A stretch of 64,000 nt of DNA from CAWUEX02 sp963921305 (GCA_963921305.4 CAWUEX030000002.1:1116001-1180000), one strand, 5' to 3'. Positions 1 through 9,537 are shown, counted from the first letter of the stretch. The notes: generated from the letters alone by a model not told the origin. Numbers and translations are program-made.

Positions 1-1
1 G

Positions 2-595
2 GCCCGTTTCGGTGTCGAGACCACCAGCTTCGTTGCCGTGCTCGGCGCGCTGGGCCTGGCCATCGGCTTGTCCCTGCAGGGCACGCTGTCGAACGTGGCC
101 AGCGGGGTGATGCTGATCATCTTCCGCCCGTTCAAGGTGGGTGATTTCGTCGACACCGCCGGCACCTCAGGCACGGTGAAGGACATCACCCTGTTCACCA
201 CCGAACTGGCAACGCCGGACAATGTGAAGATCATCGTGCCCAACGGCGCGGTATGGGGCGACACCATCAAGAACTTCTCGACCAACACCACCCGGCGGGT
301 CGATTTCCTGATGGGCATCGGCTACGACGCCAACATCGACCATGCGATCAAAACCATGGACGACATCATCAAAGCCGACGAGCGCGTGCACACCGACCCG
401 GCACCGTTCTATGCCGTGGGCGAGTTGGCGGATAGCTCGGTCAACATCATCGTGCGGGTGTGGGCCAACGCCGGCGATTACTGGGCGGTGAAGTTCGAGC
501 TGACCAAACAGTTCAAAGAAGCCTTCGACCGCGAGGGCATCGACATTCCGTTCCCGCAACGGGTGGTGCATCAGGTCAAAGACGCGGCGGAGTAG
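2..595 (+). CDS. MscS-family mechanosensitive channel, C-terminal part
   Basis: The gene enters from the left edge, so only the last 197 codons are present. The opening residues include the Gly/Ala-rich pore helix typical of MscS TM3 (LGALGLAIGLSLQGTLSN), followed by the beta domain (FRPFKVGDFV) and the alpha/beta C-terminal domain. MscS channels sit in the inner membrane and release small solutes on hypo-osmotic shock. The full gene would start upstream of the window. The following gene begins 16 bp later but differs strongly in base composition, so it is probably not part of this operon. Confidence 0.9.
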   Translation, partial: ARFGVETTSFVAVLGALGLAIGLSLQGTLSNVASGVMLIIFRPFKVGDFVDTAGTSGTVKDITLFTTELATPDNVKIIVPNGAVWGDTIKNFSTNTTRRVDFLMGIGYDANIDHAIKTMDDIIKADERVHTDPAPFYAVGELADSSVNIIVRVWANAGDYWAVKFELTKQFKEAFDREGIDIPFPQRVVHQVKDAAE

Positions 596-611
596 CGTAG
601 ATCCGACATAT

Positions 612-1403
612 ATGGGAGAAGCCAACAGAAAGAGATCGGCAACTCAGAGGTTCTTAGCAGAACATCCGATCTGTTGTTTTTGCGGTGGCGGTACGCAGGC
701 AACAACACGTGATCATATCCCCGGAAAACAGCTCTTTGCGCTGAAGCGCCGACCAAGCGGATTAGAGTTTCCGGCCTGCTATTCTTGCAACCAAGCTTCA
801 AAACACGATGAAGAAGTTGCGGCCTTTATGACGCGATTCTGGCCTGAACCGACCTCCGACGACGAACGAAAAGAATTGGTTGGACTGATTCGCAAGATTA
901 ACAAGCGTGACCCCCAACTGTTGGCGGAAATGCAGCCCAATAGCGATCAACTAAAGCGTTTCTCGGAGAATCGAGCACTTTTTCCCGCTGAAGCGAATCC
1001 GCTCAATGCGGAAGGACCCAGTTTGAACGACGCTATTAATCGTTTTGCGAAGAAATTGACTCTGGGAATGCATTATGAGTCAACAGGGCGGATTATTCCC
1101 CCAGAGGGTGGAATCGCTATTCGCTGGTTTTCGAACTTTGAAAATACTATGGGAGGAATGCCAGATTCTATCATCCGAAACTTTGACAGCCCTCAAAGCT
1201 TGCGCCAGGGAAAATGGAATGTAGAAAGTCAATTTATGTATGATTGGCGCGCTAGTTCAGACGGTAGCATGAGCGCTCATTTTTCGACATTTCGGAGTTC
1301 ATTCGCAATAATTGGGTTTGCAATGATGGATAGAAACGCGGCTCCTGACGAATATAAAGAAAGTGACCTCACGCCGCATAATTGGAAGTTACAAGCATCT
1401 TAA
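612..1403 (+). CDS. HNH-like zinc-finger protein of unknown role
   Basis: A 263-residue protein. Near the N terminus it has a CxxC pair (residues 21-24), then a RDHIP stretch, then a second CxxC (about 56-59), the spacing of a treble-clef HNH nuclease fold. The remaining 200 residues show no domain I recognise. Its codons are much richer in A/T than those of its neighbours, which suggests recent acquisition. The ATG follows a weak ribosome site. It may be a nuclease-like protein, but catalysis cannot be established from this sequence, and no partner gene of a defence or toxin system is visible beside it. Confidence 0.6.
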   Translation: MGEANRKRSATQRFLAEHPICCFCGGGTQATTRDHIPGKQLFALKRRPSGLEFPACYSCNQASKHDEEVAAFMTRFWPEPTSDDERKELVGLIRKINKRDPQLLAEMQPNSDQLKRFSENRALFPAEANPLNAEGPSLNDAINRFAKKLTLGMHYESTGRIIPPEGGIAIRWFSNFENTMGGMPDSIIRNFDSPQSLRQGKWNVESQFMYDWRASSDGSMSAHFSTFRSSFAIIGFAMMDRNAAPDEYKESDLTPHNWKLQAS

Positions 1404-1560
1404 GGTGCGCTGAGAACACAAAGCGCACAAATCTAGTTGGCGATTTTAGAAACGAGTGTGTACATCGGATCGCGCCGCGCGAGCGGTTCCCGCTCTCTAT
1501 AAAAGTGAACGTGCTAAAAAACTGAAAAGCGGATAATCCATAAACGCCGGAGGCTATGGG

Positions 1561-1581
1561 TCACCCGATCAAGTCGGGTGA
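1561..1581. repeat. short perfect palindrome in the 1404-1684 gap
   Basis: Arms TCACCCGA and TCGGGTGA enclose a 5-nt loop (tcaag). This resembles the intergenic palindromes common in alphaproteobacteria. There is no T-run, so it is not a typical intrinsic terminator. The rest of the 281-bp gap (1404-1684) shows nothing else I can name. Confidence 0.6.
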
Positions 1582-1684
1582 CGACACATCTCTGATGGGG
1601 TGACAATCGGGGCATGGGAATTGGCGTGCGTGCATACACGCTCGGCCTCGCACCAGGCCGAGTCCCGCCCGTCCCGCACGGGAC

Positions 1685-2623
1685 CTAGCCTTCGAGCAGG
1701 AAGTCCTTGGCGATTTGGTCGGACAGGGCGGCGGAGGCGTCGGTAAAATCTTCCAGCACGTCGTGCAGGTTTTTGCTGCGCACCACTTTGTCGATTTTCT
1801 TTTTTGAGAACTGCTGATGCAGCCGTTTGGCGAGAAACGCGCCGCGGGTATCAGGCGCGAGGTCTTCCAGTAGATCGGACACCACACCGGTGCAGTGATT
1901 GATGGAGCGCGGGAAATCCGGATTCAGCAGCAGCAGCTCCACCACCTGCATGGGCCGCACGGCATCGCGGTAGACGGTGCGGTAGGACTTAAAGGCTGAC
2001 AGCGAGCGTAAGAGCGCGCCCCAACGGTAATAGTCCTCGATCTTGTCCTGCTTGCGCGCAGATAACACATGAAACTTCACGTCGACCAGACGGGCGGTGT
2101 TGTCGGCGCGTTCGATAAAGGTGCCCATGCGGTGGAAGGCAAACGCGTCCTGCTGGAGCATCACGCCATAGATGAGCCCCCGCACGGCGTGGACGCGTTC
2201 TTTCACCCAGTCACAGAAATCACGGTAACCCTGAGCCTGGATGGATTTGATATCGGCGGACTTGATACCGAGCCAGGTGGCGTTGAGACTTTCGAACACT
2301 TCCGAAGGAATGGAGTTGCGTTCGGCGCGGGCGTTTTCACGCGCATTGCGCAACGTGCTTTTGATGCTGGAGAAATTTCCGTCGTCCACCGCCAGATAGG
2401 CGATGACTTTATCGGGCGTGAGTTTCTTAAAACGCTTTTCGAATGCTTTCCTCTGGCCAACCACTTCAAGTGCGGCGAGCCATTCGGCGTGCGGCGCCAG
2501 CGAGGGATCGGGCATCTGGCTCATGCGGTAAGAAACATCGAGCAGGCGTGCGGTGTTCTCAGCGCGCTCCAGATACCGGCCGAGCCAGAACAGATTGTCG
2601 GCGGTGCGGGACAGAAGGGTCAT
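1685..2623 (-). CDS. Alpha-E domain protein (DUF403)
   Basis: A 312-residue, mostly helical protein that opens with the family signature LSRTADNLFWLGRYLERAEN and matches the usual family length. Alpha-E proteins are nearly always encoded beside a circularly permuted ATP-grasp ligase, and that gene lies 13 bp upstream here. The pair is thought to make or modify an unknown peptide, but the biochemistry is not settled. The transglutaminase-like and proteasome-like hydrolase genes that often complete the cluster are not downstream. Confidence 0.9.
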   Translation of the reverse strand: MTLLSRTADNLFWLGRYLERAENTARLLDVSYRMSQMPDPSLAPHAEWLAALEVVGQRKAFEKRFKKLTPDKVIAYLAVDDGNFSSIKSTLRNARENARAERNSIPSEVFESLNATWLGIKSADIKSIQAQGYRDFCDWVKERVHAVRGLIYGVMLQQDAFAFHRMGTFIERADNTARLVDVKFHVLSARKQDKIEDYYRWGALLRSLSAFKSYRTVYRDAVRPMQVVELLLLNPDFPRSINHCTGVVSDLLEDLAPDTRGAFLAKRLHQQFSKKKIDKVVRSKNLHDVLEDFTDASAALSDQIAKDFLLEG

Positions 2624-2636
2624 TTGCTCAGCACCA

Positions 2637-4031
2637 TCACTTGCTTAGAACCCATGTATCCTTGGTGCCGCCGCCCTGGGACGAGTTCACCACCAGCGAG
2701 CCCTTCTTGAGCGCCACACGGGTGAGCCCGCCGGGTACGACAGTGGGACCCTCGCGGCCCATCAGCACATAGGGCCGCAGGTCCACATGGCGCGGATCGA
2801 GTTTCTTGCCATCGAAGGTGGGACAGGTAGACAGGGCCAGGGCCGGCTGGGCGATGTAGTTGCTGGGCCGGGCCATCACCTTACGCACGTATTCGTCACG
2901 TTCTTTCTTGTTGGCCTTGGGGCCGACCAGCATGCCGTAGCCTCCGGCACCGTGAACCTCTTTGATGACCATGGTGGTGATCTTGTCGAGCACTTCGTCG
3001 CGCTCGGATTTTTTCTTGAGGTGATAGGTCGGCACGTTTTTCAGCGCCGGCTCTTCGCCCAGGTAATGGCGGATCATCTCCGGCACGTAGTCGTACACCG
3101 CTTTGTCGTCGGCGATGCCGTTGCCGACGGCATTGGCAATGGTGACCTTGCCGCTGCGGTAGGCTTGAAACAGACCGGGCACGCCGAGCATGGAGTCTTT
3201 GTTGAACTTTTTGGGATCGAGGAAGTCATCATTGATGCGGCGATAAATCACATCGACCCGCTGGGGTCCATCTATGGTGCGCATGAAGACGTGGTTCTTG
3301 CGCACGTAGAGGTCTTTGCCCTCGACCAGCTCGACGCCCATCTCGTCAGCGAGGAACGCGTGTTCGAAATAGGCGGAGTTGAAACGCCCCGGCGTGAGGA
3401 CGACGACGGTCGGATCACCAACCCGCGCCGGCGCCGTAGAGCGCAGCACAGCAAGTAAGTCTGCGGGGTAATGACTGACCGGCGCGACGGGCAGTTGATC
3501 GAACAGATCGGGAAACAGCCGCGCCATGACATCGCGGTTTTCCAGCATGTAGGACACGCCGGACGGACAGCGCAGATTGTCTTCCAGCACATAGAAGTCG
3601 TCTTCGTCGGTGCGCACGAGATCGACGCCGGAGATGTGCGTGTAGATGCCACCGGGCGGAGTGAAGTTTTCCATCTCCTTGCAGTATTCGGCGTTGTTCT
3701 TCAGCAGTGAGCGCGGCACCTTGCCGGCTTTGAAGATTTCTTTCTTGCCGTAGACATCGGTGATGAAGTGGTTGAGCGCGGTGACACGCTGGCAGCAGCC
3801 CTTGGAGATGCGGTCCCATTCATCCTTGGCGATGATGCGGGGCACCACATCGAAGGGAATCAGGCGCTCGTCCTGTTCCTCCTGGCCGTAGACGGCGAAG
3901 GTGATGCCAAGGCGGCGGAACATATCGTCGGCCTGGGCATGGCGTTGGGCAATTCTGTCGATGGCATTGCGGCGGCGTAAGAACTTGGCGTAGTCGGCAT
4001 AGGGCGGGCGGACCCGCTTGCCGTTGCGCAT
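2637..4031 (-). CDS. Circularly permuted type 2 ATP-grasp protein
   Basis: Belongs to the DUF404/DUF407 permuted ATP-grasp family, predicted to ligate carboxylates to amines using ATP. It lies 13 bp upstream of the alpha-E gene and is surely co-transcribed with it. The first ATG (4031) encodes MRNGKRVRPPY, but family members normally start with a few residues leading into a conserved FDEM. Those residues (AIKAFDE) are encoded directly upstream in frame, yet no ATG, GTG or TTG precedes them. An ATC at 4058 lies just after a good AGGGAGGAG site, so translation may begin there, adding nine codons. Confidence 0.88.
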   Translation of the reverse strand: MRNGKRVRPPYADYAKFLRRRNAIDRIAQRHAQADDMFRRLGITFAVYGQEEQDERLIPFDVVPRIIAKDEWDRISKGCCQRVTALNHFITDVYGKKEIFKAGKVPRSLLKNNAEYCKEMENFTPPGGIYTHISGVDLVRTDEDDFYVLEDNLRCPSGVSYMLENRDVMARLFPDLFDQLPVAPVSHYPADLLAVLRSTAPARVGDPTVVVLTPGRFNSAYFEHAFLADEMGVELVEGKDLYVRKNHVFMRTIDGPQRVDVIYRRINDDFLDPKKFNKDSMLGVPGLFQAYRSGKVTIANAVGNGIADDKAVYDYVPEMIRHYLGEEPALKNVPTYHLKKKSERDEVLDKITTMVIKEVHGAGGYGMLVGPKANKKERDEYVRKVMARPSNYIAQPALALSTCPTFDGKKLDPRHVDLRPYVLMGREGPTVVPGGLTRVALKKGSLVVNSSQGGGTKDTWVLSK

Positions 4032-4340
4032 TTCGTCGAAAGCTTTGATGGCGGGGATGGCGCTCCTCCCTGTTGAGCGTTGGCCTGTTGTGCGTTGGCC
4101 TAGTGAGCGTTCTGGTTGTGATTATTTGGCGCGTTTCTGGCGACGCCCCCATTTTTTAACGTACCAGGCGGCAGAGAGTCACGGTTATGGGGGGCTCCGT
4201 TCAGTAGTGGGGCAGGCCAGGGCTGAGTTTCACAGTCCGAATAGAAGTTAAAATTTATTACATTTATAGTTGAAATTAATGATCCATTCCACGTTAGAAT
4301 CGTATCGAGTCGTTGGGGGTCGAGTTGATAAGGACGGGCA

Positions 4341-6221
4341 ATGAAAGACGCTGCGCGACCCACAACACCCTCAGGAGCGGTGGCACCGGAGCCGCACGCC
4401 CGGGAAGAGCAGCGATTGTCTGTGCTGCACGCCTTGAACTTGCTGGACAGCGCACCCGACCCGCGCTTCGACCGCATCACCAATTTGGCAGCGGACGTGT
4501 TCGACGTTCCGATCGCCCTGATTTCGCTGGTGGATGAAAACCGGCAATGGTTTTTGTCACGCTGCGGGTTGGAAGAAACGGAAACTGGCCGCGATGAGTC
4601 CTTTTGTGGTCATGCGCTGCATGAAACGGACATTCTGGTGGTCGAAGATGCCACTGAGGACGACCGCTTCGCCACCAACCCCCTGGTCACGGGGGGGCCG
4701 AACATTCGCTTCTACGCCGGCGCGGTTCTCGAAGCAGATGATGGACTGCCACTCGGTACATTATGTTTGATAGATACCAAGCCACGCTCGCTTTCCGTCG
4801 CCGAACGTAGGCGTCTCGTCAAGATGGCCCGTCTGACCCGAGCGGAACTTCTACCCAACAGCAATGCCATGTATCAGCGCTCTGAAGCGCAATTGGCGGC
4901 CCAGGTCGATCCGCTAACCAATGCCCGTTGGACACAGCCGTTTCTGGAGGCCGTCGACGAAGCCCTTGAAAAGGACGGCGCCAACGGTACGGCCGGCAGC
5001 AATGAGCATGGCGTCGCCGTCATGATCATGATCAACGTGCCGAAGTTGGAACAGATCAACAACGTGTTCGGCCGCATGACCGGCGATGAAATTCTGCTGG
5101 AAGTGTGCCGCCGGCTGCAGACCGCGTGTAGCGCCTTCGGCACACCGGTGACCGGCCGGTTGGGCGGGCATAGATTGGCCGCGTTTTTGATCGGACCGGG
5201 CACGTCTGACACGCTCGGCGATCTCAAGCAGCGCCTGCGCAGTGTTTACGAAGCGCCCTATAAAACCAAAGGCAATGTCAGATCGGTGAATTTGCAGGTC
5301 GGGCTGTGTGAGATCGACGGCACCCTAGCAACCGGCGCGGAAGCCATCGACCGTTGCCGGTTGGTGATGAACGACATGGACATGCGCGAGGAACTCGCGG
5401 TGGAAGTGTGCTCGGCGGACAAGCTCGAACCCCATAACCGCCGCGCCAATCTGGCGAGCGGTTTGAGGGTGGCGCTGGAAAACGACGAGCTGGAGCTGCA
5501 TTTCCAGCCCAAGGTGGGAGTGGAGAGCCGCGCTCTGGCCGGCTTCGAGAGCCTGTTGCGCTGGACCCACCCTGATTTCGGCTACATACCGCCACCGGAT
5601 GTGGTGGACGCCGCCGAAGAGGTCAACCTAAGCAACGAGCTGGACCGCTGGGTTGTACGCACCGCCATTGCCCAGATTTCGGCCTGGCAGGACAGCGGGC
5701 AGTTTCACGGTCCGGTATCGGTCAACATCAACGGGCTGTCTTTGTTCTCGGATGACTTCAGCGGCTGGCTGTCCGATACGCTGGCCGAGTTTGATGTCGC
5801 GGCAAAGTGGATCGATCTGGAGATCGTCGAGTCGTCGATCTTCAACGACTTCGACGCCACCATCGCAGCCATGACCGCGGTGACCGAACTGGGGGCGACG
5901 TTTTCCCTGGATGATTTCGGTACCGGGTACTCGTCGCTGGCCTATCTTCAGGAATTGCCGGTACAGAGCTTGAAGATCGACCGCAGCTTCGTGAACAGCA
6001 TTGTCGAGGACCAAAAGCAGGCGGCGCTGTGTCACTCGGTGGTAACCATCGGCCGCGATATGGGCATGCAGACCATCGCCGAAGGTGTGGAAACCGAGCA
6101 TCAGTATCTGATCCTGCGGGCCTATCGCTGCCCGATGATTCAGGGCTACTACTTCGCCAAGCCGCTGCCGCCGGGCGACGCCACGGCGATGCTGAGCGAC
6201 GTGCCGGCAGCGTTTCATTAA
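4341..6221 (+). CDS. GAF-GGDEF-EAL protein, probable c-di-GMP phosphodiesterase
   Basis: A 626-residue cytoplasmic signalling protein. An N-terminal GAF sensor (about 25-165) is followed by a GGDEF domain (about 180-340) and an EAL domain (about 365-620). The GGDEF motif reads LGGHR, so cyclase activity is probably lost. The EAL motif reads ESL, but the other metal and catalytic positions are present: the Asn of SVNING, DDFGTGYSSL, the Lys of LKIDRSF and the EGVE glutamate. It should therefore hydrolyse c-di-GMP, with the GGDEF part perhaps binding GTP for regulation. It is divergent from the ATP-grasp gene across a 282-bp gap (4059-4340), which must hold both promoters. Confidence 0.85.
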   Translation: MKDAARPTTPSGAVAPEPHAREEQRLSVLHALNLLDSAPDPRFDRITNLAADVFDVPIALISLVDENRQWFLSRCGLEETETGRDESFCGHALHETDILVVEDATEDDRFATNPLVTGGPNIRFYAGAVLEADDGLPLGTLCLIDTKPRSLSVAERRRLVKMARLTRAELLPNSNAMYQRSEAQLAAQVDPLTNARWTQPFLEAVDEALEKDGANGTAGSNEHGVAVMIMINVPKLEQINNVFGRMTGDEILLEVCRRLQTACSAFGTPVTGRLGGHRLAAFLIGPGTSDTLGDLKQRLRSVYEAPYKTKGNVRSVNLQVGLCEIDGTLATGAEAIDRCRLVMNDMDMREELAVEVCSADKLEPHNRRANLASGLRVALENDELELHFQPKVGVESRALAGFESLLRWTHPDFGYIPPPDVVDAAEEVNLSNELDRWVVRTAIAQISAWQDSGQFHGPVSVNINGLSLFSDDFSGWLSDTLAEFDVAAKWIDLEIVESSIFNDFDATIAAMTAVTELGATFSLDDFGTGYSSLAYLQELPVQSLKIDRSFVNSIVEDQKQAALCHSVVTIGRDMGMQTIAEGVETEHQYLILRAYRCPMIQGYYFAKPLPPGDATAMLSDVPAAFH

Positions 6222-6325
6222 TCGCCGACAATTCTCTTCAGACCAGGGACGGGACACGGCAAGGGCGTTAAGATGGGCGCGCCCATTCGTATAGTTGTTT
6301 CGTTCCCTTAAAGAGTGATTGTCTT

Positions 6326-7855
6326 TTGGTTGCCGCCGTCCGCACCGTTGCCTTTGCCGGAATAGACGTTCTGCCCATCGACGTGCAGGTGGCGATCTCC
6401 GGCGGGCTGCCCGCGTTCACCATCGTCGGTCTGCCGGACAAGGCCGTGGCCGAAAGCCGCGAGCGGGTGCGCGCCGCCCTTGGGGCCATCGGCCTGGCGC
6501 TGCCGCCCAAACGCATCACCGTCAACCTGGCGCCCGCTGACGTGCAGAAGGAAGGCAGCCACTTCGACCTGCCGATTGCCCTGGGCGTGCTGACGGCGAT
6601 GGATGTGATCCCCCGTGAAGAGATCACCGGCTATGTCGCGTTGGGCGAACTTGGCCTGGACGGCGGGCTCGCGCCCGTCGCCGGGGTTTTACCCGCAGCG
6701 ATGAGCGCGGTTGACCAGAGCCGCGGTCTGATCTGCCCCGCACCGCAAGGCAGTGAAGCGGCCTGGGCCGGCGGCGCGGAGGTGCTGGCGCCGGAGTCCC
6801 TACTGGCGCTGCTCAATCACTTCAAAGGGGCGAGCCAGTTGACGCCGCCCAAGCCGGCGCAGCCTCAGACCGGGCCCGCGGCGCCCGATCTTAAGGACAT
6901 CAAAGGTCAGGAGACGGCCAAGCGGGCTTTGGAGGTGGCTGCGGCGGGCGGCCACAACCTGCTGATGATCGGTCCGCCGGGCTCGGGCAAGTCGATGCTG
7001 GCCAGCCGCCTGCCCGGCGTCTTGCCGCCCTTGAGCGCGGCGGAAGCCCTGGAAGTGTCGATGATCCAGTCCGTTGCCGGACAGTTGCGCGGCGGCACCA
7101 TCGTTTCCGCCCGGCCGTTCCGCGACCCCCATCACTCCGCCTCGGTGCCGGCTTTGGTGGGCGGCGGCCTGCGCGCCAAACCGGGGGAGATCAGTCTGGC
7201 CCATCACGGCGTGCTGTTTCTGGACGAGCTGCCCGAGTTCAACCGCCAGGCCCTGGAGGCCTTGCGCCAGCCGCTGGAGAGCGGACGCGCGGTGGTGGCC
7301 CGCGCCAATGCCCACGTGACCTACCCGGCGCGGATTCAGTTGGTGGCGGCGATGAACCCGTGCCGCTGCGGTCACCTCGACGACCCGGCGCTGGCGTGCA
7401 GCAAAGCCCCGAGGTGCGCTCAGGACTATCAGAGCAAAATCTCGGGGCCGTTGTTTGACCGCATCGACTTGCATGTGGATGTGCCGGCGGTGGACCCGCT
7501 GGACCTGTCGCAGCCGGCGGCCAGTGAATCCTCCGCCATGGTGGCCGAACGGGTGGCTGCCGCGCGCAACGTGCAGACGGCGCGTTACGCGGAGCTGGGT
7601 CTCGACGATGTCGCGACCAACGCACAAGCGGACGGCGAGATGCTGGAGCGCATCGCCGCGCCCGATGAAGCGGGGCGCACACTGCTGACCCAGGCGGCGG
7701 AGAAAATGCACCTGTCGGCGCGTGGCTATCACCGCATTCTGCGCGTCGCCCGGACGCTAGCGGATATGGACGGTGCCCAGGGATCAGGCGGTGTCAAACG
7801 CCTGCACATTGCGGAAGCGTTGAGTTACCGACGTGTGGCACCGGGACGGTCCTGA
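6326..7855 (+). CDS. comM: YifB/ComM family Mg-chelatase-like AAA+ ATPase
   Basis: A 509-residue protein. It has an N-terminal LonC-like domain (VRTVAFAGIDVLPIDVQV), an AAA+ core with Walker A GPPGSGKS and Walker B-type LFLDELPEF, and a C-terminal Mg-chelatase domain. In Vibrio, ComM is a branch-migration helicase that helps integrate foreign DNA during natural transformation; many non-competent bacteria also carry it. The start is a TTG at 6326, because the family N terminus (MVA-VRTVAF) begins exactly there and no other start codon fits the frame. Confidence 0.92.
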   Translation: MVAAVRTVAFAGIDVLPIDVQVAISGGLPAFTIVGLPDKAVAESRERVRAALGAIGLALPPKRITVNLAPADVQKEGSHFDLPIALGVLTAMDVIPREEITGYVALGELGLDGGLAPVAGVLPAAMSAVDQSRGLICPAPQGSEAAWAGGAEVLAPESLLALLNHFKGASQLTPPKPAQPQTGPAAPDLKDIKGQETAKRALEVAAAGGHNLLMIGPPGSGKSMLASRLPGVLPPLSAAEALEVSMIQSVAGQLRGGTIVSARPFRDPHHSASVPALVGGGLRAKPGEISLAHHGVLFLDELPEFNRQALEALRQPLESGRAVVARANAHVTYPARIQLVAAMNPCRCGHLDDPALACSKAPRCAQDYQSKISGPLFDRIDLHVDVPAVDPLDLSQPAASESSAMVAERVAAARNVQTARYAELGLDDVATNAQADGEMLERIAAPDEAGRTLLTQAAEKMHLSARGYHRILRVARTLADMDGAQGSGGVKRLHIAEALSYRRVAPGRS

Positions 7856-7906
7856 ACCGCGTCAGGCCGCGCGGGAGCGATGGTGGAACAGGCCCAGGAT
7901 ATGGCC

Positions 7907-8182
7907 TTACAGCCGGGCCACCGCGGCGCGGTCTTTGATCTGATAATCCAGCGCACCGGTGCTGGCATCGATGTTGGCAATGCAAACCACATCCGCGGAG
8001 TCGGACGCCAGTTCAACCGAGACGTATCCCTTTTGGTCCTCTTTGACATCGGCGACACGCCAGTCATTGAAGCCGTACCAGCGAATGTGTTTGCTCAGAA
8101 GAGATAACGCTTCGTCTCTGGCCAACCCGTTAGACGGCGCGGCGTTATTCCGAAAAGGAGGATTGAAAGGGCTGTGGGTCAT
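7907..8182 (-). CDS. Small hypothetical protein
   Basis: Ninety-one residues starting MTHSPFNPPFRNN. I chose this ATG because an AGGAG site lies seven bases before it; a longer reading exists but has no ribosome site. The C-terminal half (ADVVCIANIDASTGALDYQIKD) looks like a small beta fold, somewhat like the PepSY repeat, but the match is too weak to name. There is no signal peptide. It converges with comM, whose stop lies 51 bp away. Confidence 0.6.
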   Translation of the reverse strand: MTHSPFNPPFRNNAAPSNGLARDEALSLLSKHIRWYGFNDWRVADVKEDQKGYVSVELASDSADVVCIANIDASTGALDYQIKDRAAVARL

Positions 8183-8373
8183 GGTCCGTCTCCTGCGAAA
8201 CACCCTGTTTTGCCTGCACTGTTGAGAGGGGCCGGTCTTGGCCCTCGCCATAGTGCTGTGGTGGTTCCGGAGTGCTCTTTCAATTGCCGCTCACACCGAT
8301 GTGAACTGCGGGGGCACAGGGGGGTACAAGAGACGCAGATTGAGGTTGCGGCTTAGGCCTCAGCGGCTCAAAT

Positions 8374-9537
8374 CTACGCGGTGCCGGGGTCATAGCCCAT
8401 CAGCGGCACGCGCATTTCACCGGTGGCGGCAAAACTCTCGACGTTGTCCGGATCGGCGTTCTGATACCACTCGCCCTGTTTGCGGCTGTCCAGCAACACG
8501 CCCTTGGTGCGCTCCTTGCGCGCATTTTCGTATGCCGTGAAGGCTTTGGTGGGAGTGTCATAGTGGGCAAGACAGCGCGCCAGCACGATGCCGTCCTCCA
8601 GCGCCATGGCTGCGCCCATGCCGAGAAACGGCAGCATAGGATGGGCGGCATCCCCCAAGAGGGTGGCCCGGCCCACTGTCCATTCGGGCACGGGGTCACG
8701 ATCAAACAACGCCCACTTGAACAGCTTGTCCTTGGGGATGGCGTTGATTATGCCGATGACGTTGTCGTTCCAACCTTCGTACTCGGCCAGGAACTCTTCG
8801 CGCGTGGCGGGGATCGACCAGCCTTCTTCCTTCCAGGCATCGGTTTTGGCGATGCCGACCACATTGACGAAGGTTTCATGGCGCAGGTAATAGCGCGTGA
8901 AGATATGCCCCGGCCCCATCGTCGTCGTCGAATTGGCGATGGTCATGAAGTCTTTCACAGCTTCCGCCGGCACCATGCCGCGGAAGGCCGCCTGACCGGT
9001 GAAGGTGACCGAGACCGGATCGATGATCTGCGCGCGCACGGCGGAGCGCGACCCGTCGGCGGCGATGAGCACATCGCCGGTGGCGGAATCCCCATTGGAG
9101 AAAAACGCGGTGATGGAGTCTTCGGTTTGGGTCAAGCGCTCAAACGTGTGATTGAGAATGATGGCATCGGCGTCGTTGGCGCGCACCGCGGCGACCAGGG
9201 CATCATGCAAATCTGCGCGGTGAATTTGATAGTACTCGGCGCCGAAACGCTCAAGAAAACTGCCGTCGCGCTGGGTCAACACCAGGGCTTCGCCGGTGCG
9301 GTAATGCACCAAAGCCCCGGCCGAGGGTTTGTCGGCATGCTCGGCCATGAACGGGCCGAGGCCACAGTATTCCAGCGCGCGGGTGGCATTGGGACTGATG
9401 GTCAGACCGGCGCCAACCTCGCCAAGTTCGGGCGCCTGTTCAAACACCCTTACGGTGAAGCCGTGTTTTTGCAGCGCTAGGGCTGCGGTAAGGCCGCCCA
9501 TGCCCGCGCCGATGATCAGAACCGTTTCACCTTGCAT
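8374..9537 (-). CDS. FAD-dependent aromatic monooxygenase (salicylate hydroxylase type)
   Basis: A 387-residue flavoprotein of the PHBH class. It has the N-terminal dinucleotide fold GAGMGGLTAALAL, an interior DG-type motif (IAADGSRSAVRAQI) and the second FAD motif GDAAHPMLPFLGMGAAMALED. These enzymes use NAD(P)H and O2 to hydroxylate aromatic rings; salicylate or 3-hydroxybenzoate are typical substrates, but the substrate here cannot be read from sequence. GAGGAG lies nine bases before the ATG at 9537. No ring-cleavage gene is adjacent. Confidence 0.85.
   Translation of the reverse strand: MQGETVLIIGAGMGGLTAALALQKHGFTVRVFEQAPELGEVGAGLTISPNATRALEYCGLGPFMAEHADKPSAGALVHYRTGEALVLTQRDGSFLERFGAEYYQIHRADLHDALVAAVRANDADAIILNHTFERLTQTEDSITAFFSNGDSATGDVLIAADGSRSAVRAQIIDPVSVTFTGQAAFRGMVPAEAVKDFMTIANSTTTMGPGHIFTRYYLRHETFVNVVGIAKTDAWKEEGWSIPATREEFLAEYEGWNDNVIGIINAIPKDKLFKWALFDRDPVPEWTVGRATLLGDAAHPMLPFLGMGAAMALEDGIVLARCLAHYDTPTKAFTAYENARKERTKGVLLDSRKQGEWYQNADPDNVESFAATGEMRVPLMGYDPGTA

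Noticed and set aside
1561..1581. Terminator between the HNH-like and alpha-E genes
   Set aside because: Good stem, but no T-run on either side, so it is listed only as a palindromic repeat.
6800..7732. A 310-codon open frame opposite comM
   Set aside because: Shadow of comM: His/Arg/Gly-rich with no domain and no ribosome site.
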